64,000 nt of DNA, from contig NZ_CP025198.1 in assembly GCF_003325455.1 (NCBI RefSeq), positions 3,162,001 to 3,226,000 of the forward strand. The letters are read 5' to 3'. Shown here in pieces: positions 54,022-61,300 of the stretch. How positions within the stretch are numbered: the stretch's first letter is position 1; every line of letters starts with the position of its first letter. This DNA comes from Acidipropionibacterium virtanenii. GTDB lineage: Bacteria > Actinomycetota > Actinomycetes > Propionibacteriales > Propionibacteriaceae. Below the pieces are notes generated by a model that was not told where the DNA came from, searched no databases, and was given only the letters and a program-made list of their open reading frames with translations. The translations under genes and the position numbers were made by a program.

Positions 54022-56045
54022 ACAATCCCCTCCCCATAAACAGCAAAAAAACTTCCGGGGTCCACCCGCCGTGGCGATTGCAACGGCTCCAATTTGGGGT
54101 CGATCTGACGTAGCCTTGGAAGCGGCACAGGTTTAGAAAACAACTCTGTGTCGCAGAACTTCAAAGCCATCACTCTCCCGTCGGGTCCAAACTGTGACTC
54201 TACCGCCTGAAGATCCAATGGCGAAATCCTCTGGAATCGCCTGTGAAGAACCTTGGGGTTTCCTACCAGAACGTCTTCCAAATGGGACACCCCGAGCGCC
54301 TCCTTGGCAGGCGTACTCGAGTACCACAAGATTCGCCCAGGAGCCGAAATTCTGCATCCGTGACTCGACCGATAATAGACCTGCTCCCACGAAAGTAGGA
54401 GTTCATCGTCATTGAAAAGTGCATCACGGCAACCAAATAATGCATCAGCAAGCCTTGGCCGAATTGGAACGAGATAGCATGGGATCAGTGAGTCGACTAT
54501 CTTCAACGGCCACTGGCTCTTCTCGACTGACGCGGCTCTCTGAATTGACTTCTCTCCATCTTCAATTGCCGGCGATCCTTCTTCACGCTCAAACCAGTCT
54601 ATGCATTCAGACCAAGTTCGTTGCCCCTTAAATACCCTAGCTCTATATCCACCGGGGGCCCTCTCATATCCCATCTCCAACAGCGCCGACCTCACGACGT
54701 CGCCGATGCGCGTGTCCGTGACCATCAGCGTTGAAGCATTGACTCTTATCGCCCAGGTTCGGAGTATGTGGATTAGCTGTATAGCAAGCGTCTTGTCTAG
54801 CCTTGAGTGGGCGACTCGAAGAACATCAACACGGAGCTCTCCGTCGGGTTTATGAATCGCGAACGCGGCTCCAACAACTTGGCCTTCGCCGTTTCGTATG
54901 ATTCGTCTCTCCCCGCCTGCGCCAACTCTCGCTCCAACCCTTCGTGTTCTCGTTCGAAGTTCGGTTAGCCGTTCTCCCTCTGCGCTATTAAGTAGAGGTC
55001 TTATGTCGTCCTCTTCCTTTGAAGAGAGCTCCGATGTCGTATAGCCGCTATTCTTAAGAGAGGTTGGCGAGTAGTTGGCGTTGTCTCGAAGCTCGTCCAA
55101 ATGAACAATCAAGTCAGTAGGAGTCGACAGCCATATTGTGCTTATGCCATCGGCAGCGCGTGTTAGCGTCCTAAGAGCTGCAGCGTCTCTCGTAACGAAT
55201 GCATCAGCTTGCGCGACCGATGCTTCAAGAAAGAGGCGGGCATCATTCTTAAGACTTGGATCATGTTCTATTACATCATTAGGTATTCGGCTCATAAGCT
55301 TTTGCAATTGGTCCTCAAGCTGAACTCTATCCTCCGGGCTAGAAGCTGCCAAGATCTCATAATTCCGACTGTGAGCGCTGCTTAATAGTGATTCTCTGAT
55401 GCTTGCTTCCGGAATCCTATTCATCTCGTTAACGCTAGATGCAATCAGTCTCAGCTCTATTTGATCATCGAGCCACTCGTCTTCAAGTGCGCGCGACTCA
55501 ATCGCACCTTCTCCGCGATCATTTTGGACAATGTCGCGAAACACGTTCGTATCTATTGCCACCACTAGACGCCGGTTGAGGTCGGAGTCGGTAGTAAATA
55601 GGTCGTCCTTCCCGAAGTCCATCCACCATGTCGTGAGCTGTTCTCCGCTCTTGCTTCGCCCCGGTTGGTTAGATCTTGCAACGAACCCGAGTGACTCCCA
55701 ATATTCGTTTGCCGGCCAGTCACGGCGGCAGCGAAGTTGTATTCCCTCTCGACCTGGGTGTAATGCGGCTATGTAGTCAATTACTTTTTTGGCGATGCCA
55801 GTCCTTCGGATTGATTCGTCTACACAGAGTTGGACGAGTCGAATTCGATTTAGTGGCAAATCCGTTACAGCGTAGCCAATCAGTTTATCGCCATCTAAAG
55901 CGACGATGATCTTTCCCGACTTGGCGTACTCTTCGTATGCACCCCGGGGTAGGAGACCAAGAGTCCGCCGATTTCGGTCGCCTAATTGCACAACCTGACG
56001 CAGCAGCGCATCCTGATATGGTTCAAGGATGTTAATCCTGATCAT
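54018..56045 (-). CDS. GNAT-PIN-GNAT-PUA-like multidomain protein
   Basis: The 675-aa protein seems to hold four parts. Residues 1-145 are a GNAT acetyltransferase (LVQLCVDESIRRTGIAKKVI, with the Q/RxxGxA acetyl-CoA loop). Residues 158-315 are a PIN nuclease with acidic residues D165 (AIDTNVF), E207 (NEMNR), D268 and D281 or D287 (ADAFVTRD). Residues 345-475 look like a second GNAT (LRVDVLRVAHSRLDKTLAIQ). Residues 515-675 resemble a PUA/ASCH-type fold (CRISAPGRILWYSS, RVMALKFCDTELF). The DNA is visibly more AT-rich than the helicase genes upstream. It overlaps both neighbours. Function is unknown; RNA cleavage or modification is inferred. Confidence 0.72.
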   Translation of the reverse strand: MIRINILEPYQDALLRQVVQLGDRNRRTLGLLPRGAYEEYAKSGKIIVALDGDKLIGYAVTDLPLNRIRLVQLCVDESIRRTGIAKKVIDYIAALHPGREGIQLRCRRDWPANEYWESLGFVARSNQPGRSKSGEQLTTWWMDFGKDDLFTTDSDLNRRLVVAIDTNVFRDIVQNDRGEGAIESRALEDEWLDDQIELRLIASSVNEMNRIPEASIRESLLSSAHSRNYEILAASSPEDRVQLEDQLQKLMSRIPNDVIEHDPSLKNDARLFLEASVAQADAFVTRDAAALRTLTRAADGISTIWLSTPTDLIVHLDELRDNANYSPTSLKNSGYTTSELSSKEEDDIRPLLNSAEGERLTELRTRTRRVGARVGAGGERRIIRNGEGQVVGAAFAIHKPDGELRVDVLRVAHSRLDKTLAIQLIHILRTWAIRVNASTLMVTDTRIGDVVRSALLEMGYERAPGGYRARVFKGQRTWSECIDWFEREEGSPAIEDGEKSIQRAASVEKSQWPLKIVDSLIPCYLVPIRPRLADALFGCRDALFNDDELLLSWEQVYYRSSHGCRISAPGRILWYSSTPAKEALGVSHLEDVLVGNPKVLHRRFQRISPLDLQAVESQFGPDGRVMALKFCDTELFSKPVPLPRLRQIDPKLEPLQSPRRVDPGSFFAVYGEGIV

Positions 56046-58362
56046 TATGTACCGGCCTATTCTGATTCTTTTCCGGACCTCTAGCTTCGCTGCGCCCTCT
56101 GTATTTCTTCAAGCTGTGAACAATTGCTAATTCATCCCTTGCCCTTGATGCCGCGACGTAGAGGAGGGAGCGTTCCCTCTTCTGGGCGTCGGCCTGGTCC
56201 TCCTCACTGAAGTCGTAACCGTGGGACATCCTCCCAGCTCCCTCCAGGTCCACGTCGAACAGCAGCACCTTGGTGAACTCGGTTCCCTTGGCCCGGTGCA
56301 TGGTCATCACCACAGGCTCATCCACACCGCCCGCCCCGACGCCACCGCGGTCCACAGCCCGTGCCGCGACCCCACGCTCATTCAGTCCGGACACCACGCG
56401 GTCCCGCTGCTGCTTGTCCCGCATCAACACCGCAAGAGCCTCGGACCGTCCACTCTGCCGGGCCTCGGAGATCCAGCCCCTCAGGACCTCAGCAGTGACG
56501 TCCAGTTCCTCCACCAGCCCGGAACACGACTTCACCACGGGCTCGGCCCCATGCCTGGCGGACCGGTACCCATCAACGGTGTCCTCTTGCCCGTCGAGGT
56601 CCGCGTAGTCCAGCCCCTTCAACCTCGCCGTCGCCCACCGCAGATTCTCCGCCGTCGTCCGGTAGTTCAACGTCAACCGCCGCGACCGCCCTCGCGTCTC
56701 AATCCCGTAGTGCGACAGCACCACTTTCTGCCCGTAGATCCGCTGATGCCCATCCTCGGCGATGAAGATGTCATTGGCCCTCGCCCCCACCAACGCCCGG
56801 ATCAGCATCCAGTGGCTCGGCTTCAGATCCTGTCCCTCATCCACCAGCACGTGATCGGCGACATGACCCCCATCGGCCACGCGAGCCTTCAAACATTCAG
56901 CAGCAATGGCCGCCTTCTCCGCGAAGTCAGCGCACCCCTGCAGCGCCTCCTCCTCGCGATACCTCGCCACAGCCTGCCACACCGCCTGCCGCACACCCTT
57001 GTTCAGTCGCACACCCCGCCCCGGCCTGCGCACCCGCAGATACCCGGCCTCGTCCACAATCCTGTTCGGCAGCACAACCATCTCGTACTCCGACTCCAGG
57101 AACCGCGCATTCCTCAGCTTCTCCGGCAGCTCGGAAACCTCACCGGCAACCGTCCCCCACAGGTGATTGTCCACACGCCCGCCCACATCGGCCCGCGCGG
57201 CACCCAGCACCTTCTGCGCCGCCGCGGCGAGCTCCCCCGGCTGGGCACTGCGAATCACCGCGGACGCCAACGCGTCAATCCCGGTCACATGGACGCCATT
57301 CTCCCCCAGCCCCACCTGCGGCACCTGCGGATCCAGACTTTTCAGACTGCTCGCCAGATCATCAGCCAGATTCCTGGTGAACGTCGTCATCACAATCCGC
57401 GCATCAGGCCTATCGTTCGCCAGCCTCCGCGCCCGGTGCACCAGGACCACGGTCTTCCCGGTCCCGGCTCCGCCCGCCAGCCGGAGCGGCCCGTTGGTGT
57501 TCTTCTGGACCCACGTCCGCTGCACCGGATGAAGGAACACCCGCCACGCGCCGAAGTCGCCGTCCTCGATCACCCGGCGCAGCTCGTCGGCGCCCTTGAT
57601 CTTGGCGAACTGCATCTGGCTGGCCGGCTTCTTCAGAGCGGCGATCAGCTCCTGGTCCGATCCAGGAACGACAGGCTCCTCAGGCGCCGAATCAACCCTC
57701 CCCTCAGCAGCGACCTCCTCCGGCGCCTCGAACAGGTCCCGCCGCACGTCGTCCAGCGAGCTCCCGGTCGCCAGCGCCAGCAGCGCCTCCGACTGCCAGG
57801 TCGGCAACTGCGAGGTCGGCGAGGGCGTCACCAGCGCATTGAATGCTCGGTCATCGGTCATCTGCACAGCCCGCTGGGCGAGCCGGGAGTCGATGCCGAG
57901 CTCGACGAGCTCGGCCATCGACACGCTCAACAGCGGCTGCGGACGCGGCGGTTCCTCAGCCGGTGCGGCCACCTCAGGCTCCACGACGGCCAGCCGAGAC
58001 TCAGGCTGCGTCTCTGGCTCGGCAGCAGCCTCCTCCTGGATGATCTCGGCCACACCATTCACCGGATTCATCCGGAACTTCGTGATCCTGGCCTGGCGGA
58101 TCGCCTCGTCGTGCATCCAGATGCCGTGGACGACGTAGGTCGGCGTCTCCCCCGCCAGCTTGAACAGCACGGCCCGGTACTTGTCGTCGACCCGGCCCGT
58201 CCGCACCCGCCGATCCACAGCGCCGACAATCGGTTCGATATGCAGCCCGGGAGCGGAGTCGTCGTTGATGAGCTTCTGCAGGAAGGTGTACGCCTTCTGC
58301 TTCACAGACCCGTCAATATCGTTGGCCTGCTTGGTCATGATCAACGTCGACTCAGCCATCAT
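56032..58362 (-). CDS. UvrD/Rep-type SF1 helicase with RelE-like N-terminus
   Basis: The 776-aa protein starts with a RelE-like segment (residues about 15-100; KQKAYTFLQKLIND, DKYRAVLFKLAG, YVVHGIWMHDEAI), then an acidic Pro/Glu-rich linker and an SF1 helicase. Walker A GGAGTGKT is at 297-304, motif II DEGQD at 508-512, LTLNYRTTAENLRWA follows, then VMTMHRAKGTEF and LLYVAASRARDEL. It should unwind or translocate on DNA or RNA. The start overlaps the large helicase stop by 11 bp, and its 3' end overlaps the GNAT-PIN start by 14 bp, implying co-translation. Confidence 0.85.
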   Translation of the reverse strand: MMAESTLIMTKQANDIDGSVKQKAYTFLQKLINDDSAPGLHIEPIVGAVDRRVRTGRVDDKYRAVLFKLAGETPTYVVHGIWMHDEAIRQARITKFRMNPVNGVAEIIQEEAAAEPETQPESRLAVVEPEVAAPAEEPPRPQPLLSVSMAELVELGIDSRLAQRAVQMTDDRAFNALVTPSPTSQLPTWQSEALLALATGSSLDDVRRDLFEAPEEVAAEGRVDSAPEEPVVPGSDQELIAALKKPASQMQFAKIKGADELRRVIEDGDFGAWRVFLHPVQRTWVQKNTNGPLRLAGGAGTGKTVVLVHRARRLANDRPDARIVMTTFTRNLADDLASSLKSLDPQVPQVGLGENGVHVTGIDALASAVIRSAQPGELAAAAQKVLGAARADVGGRVDNHLWGTVAGEVSELPEKLRNARFLESEYEMVVLPNRIVDEAGYLRVRRPGRGVRLNKGVRQAVWQAVARYREEEALQGCADFAEKAAIAAECLKARVADGGHVADHVLVDEGQDLKPSHWMLIRALVGARANDIFIAEDGHQRIYGQKVVLSHYGIETRGRSRRLTLNYRTTAENLRWATARLKGLDYADLDGQEDTVDGYRSARHGAEPVVKSCSGLVEELDVTAEVLRGWISEARQSGRSEALAVLMRDKQQRDRVVSGLNERGVAARAVDRGGVGAGGVDEPVVMTMHRAKGTEFTKVLLFDVDLEGAGRMSHGYDFSEEDQADAQKRERSLLYVAASRARDELAIVHSLKKYRGRSEARGPEKNQNRPVHNDQD

Positions 58363-61300
58363 TCCCCCTCACTGCCGCGGCCACGGCGTCCACGTCTGCG
58401 GGCACCAACGTCCACCGCTCACTGCGCAACTCCTCAGCGTCCCCCTCCTGCTCCTCGAAAAGCACCACTACTCTGGCAGAAGGCCACGACATTTCTGTGG
58501 GAATGCCCGCAATTTCCTCGCCGGTCTCGGGTACTGGGACGCCGGCATCCGCCAGTCCGCGCACAAGCTCGTCCAGGCTGCCGTCGACATCGGCGAGCAC
58601 CCCGGCCCATTCAGGCGGCAGCTCCACCGCGACATCGACTCCACCCACACCACGGTCGACGACGTCGACGCGCTCGGACGGCCGAGTGGCCACCTCAGGC
58701 TCATGCTCGGGCTCGACCGCCGATGCAAGCTCCGCAGCGACAGACACCACAGTGACGATCTCCGTCACCCGATCCTCAGACCGCGCGACAAGAGCGTTCG
58801 AGATCCGCAGCCATTCCCGCCACGCCTCCTCGAACCCGTCGGCCGCCGGGTCGCGATCGTCCAGGACGACGCACACGTCAAACCGCTGCCCACCCCGGAA
58901 CGTGACGAGGACTCCCATCTGGTCGCGCTTCCACCAGAAGGTGGCCGACGACGTGGACGCCACCGCCGGCGCCCCGCACATCAGCTCCGCGGCGGCCCGG
59001 GTCAGCGTCGTCCCCTCAGCCAGGTACACCCGACGCCCGGCACCCATGAAGTAGGCGGGCACGACGTCGGAGAACCTCGCCAGGTCTGCCCGGCTCCCGC
59101 CGGACACCAGATAGCTCAGGTACGCGAAGGGCCCGCCGGCCAGCGCGTCCACGGCATCCTGGCTGAAGCCAGCACGCCCGCGCAGCCCACCAGTGACCCG
59201 CTCGTCCAGCCACGCCGGCCGCGCAACAGCAACGCCCCGTTCGCGCAGGTCCGCCTCATCCTGGCAGTCGGCCATCGTGACGCCGAGCACCTGCTTGCCC
59301 TCCAACCGCAGCGCAGCCCGCTTGACGGCGTCGTCGGCCACCCCGTTGTGCTCGGGCGAGGCGTGGTACCGGCGCCCGTCAGTGAAGATCTCCACCGGAG
59401 GCACACCCGACCCGACAAGCTCGAAGTCCGGCTTGGAGCCGGCGACATTCACCTGGGGACGGATGCGGAACATCCGCTCCCCGGCCAGAGCCACCATGAC
59501 GTTTCCGCTGGCCCCTGGCACCTCCGTCACCCTCCCCAGCCCGGACAGCCGGGCGCCCAGCTCCGCCCGGAATCTCTGCTCCAGAACCGACTCGTCGCCG
59601 GGGCCGATGGAGGTCGGCAGGTTCGTCACCTGCCATCCCATCTCCTCGCTCGGGTCCTCGCCGGTGAAGCTCCCGGTCAGCAGCTCACGCAGGTGCCTCT
59701 CGGCGGAGACCCGCGAGACGCGCGACACCTCCCACGGCGCTGCATAGGGCAGCAGGCACCGGTGACAGGCCAGCCGACCCCCCTGCTGGGCCCCCTCGTT
59801 CTGGCAGGGACAGTCGTGCACCGTGCGCCAGGCGCTGTACAGCATCCGCCACACGTCATCCGGGTTGGCGAGCTTCGCCAGATAACCCGTCCCACCGGGC
59901 ACCAGATCGTGCAGCAGCAGGGCGGGCAGTTTCTCGGCGCCCGGGGTGGTCGGATCGATCACCACCTCCACACCGATGTGGTCGGGGGATCCTCCGAACT
60001 CGTTCCGCAGCCCCATGAGCACGGCCGCCGCCAGGCTCGGCACGGCGAACTCGTCGCCGGTGGTGACGCTCCACGGCAGCGGCAGCAGCACCCCCTGGGT
60101 GGTCATGGTGCGCGACAGCGCGATTGCCCGGTTGTGCTCCTGGGGCTCGTCGCGGTACTGGCACCACGGCGCATGCTCGGAGCGGGAATTGGCCCGCGAC
60201 TCGGTGTCGAGGTGGCCACATCCCTCGCACACCCGGAACAGGGGTGCGACGTAGTCCCGCCCGGCGATCTCGCGCCGCGGCCCCTGCTCGACGCGCCGGC
60301 CCAGGTTGAGCCAGCGCAGCGTCATTGCGTTGACGAGTTTCGCCCCGAACTCCCTGCCTTCCACGAACCACTGACGGGTGATCCGCGCCGGGTCGACGTC
60401 GGCGGCCAGCATGACATTGAAACTGACCCGGGTCCGCTCATCGGAGGAGTCCGTGATCCTGGAGGAATCCCGGTTCACATTGGCCGACGCCTTGGTGAAC
60501 TCGACGACGTCCACCCGGGTGCCCGAGTCCCCGATGCCCTCGGAACCGCAGCGCGGGCAGACGGTCACCGTCTCCTCGACGCCGTGCACCCCCAGATCCT
60601 TGCCGAAGCCGCACTGGGGGCAGAACACCCAGGTGCGCACCTGGGTGGCGTCGGGCCCCAGCTCCACCGAATCGATCCGCACCGCGTAGCCGTGGGCGTA
60701 GAAGGTGGCCCCCGGGGCGAACTCGCGCAGCGCCGCAGCCAATCCCCGCTGGAAACTGTCGGGTTCGTGCTCGTAGGACCCGGAATCGGGGTTGTACCAG
60801 CTCATCGCGACGTCGAGGGTCACCGAGTCGTCCAGCAGCGTGTAGTTGGGGAACAGCCCGTACTCCTCCAGGGCGGAGATCCAGTACTCGGTGCCGGCCT
60901 CGGCGATCTGTCGTCTGACAAGGGCGAGGGCCGATCTCGCGGTTCGCTCCGCCTCCTTGTCGTCGACGGTGGCGGTGGGCGATTCGGCATGACGGTGGAG
61001 GTCGTCGATCACCGCCTCGATCTCGCTGCGACGGTGCCGCAGGGTCTCCTGGCCCTCGCGCCATGATCGCGAGGCCTCGTAGACCATGGCGGCCAGTGCG
61101 CTGTGGGTCGGCTCGGCGCCGGACGCCGCCCAGGCCCGCAGTGCATCGACGGCGGAGGACTCCACATGCTCGAAGGTGGCCAGGAAGGCGTCGAGGCGGC
61201 TGGGTTCCTCGGCCGCCCGGATGAGCCCGTCAAGGTATCCGCCCGCCTCGGCGTTCATGGCGACTGCGATGGTGCGCGGATGATGGGCGTCGACATCGTC

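Noticed and set aside
56221-61066. Two + strand frames of 844 and 968 aa opposite the helicase genes
   Set aside because: Low-complexity His/Pro/Arg translations that mirror the helicase frames; no domains or ribosome sites.
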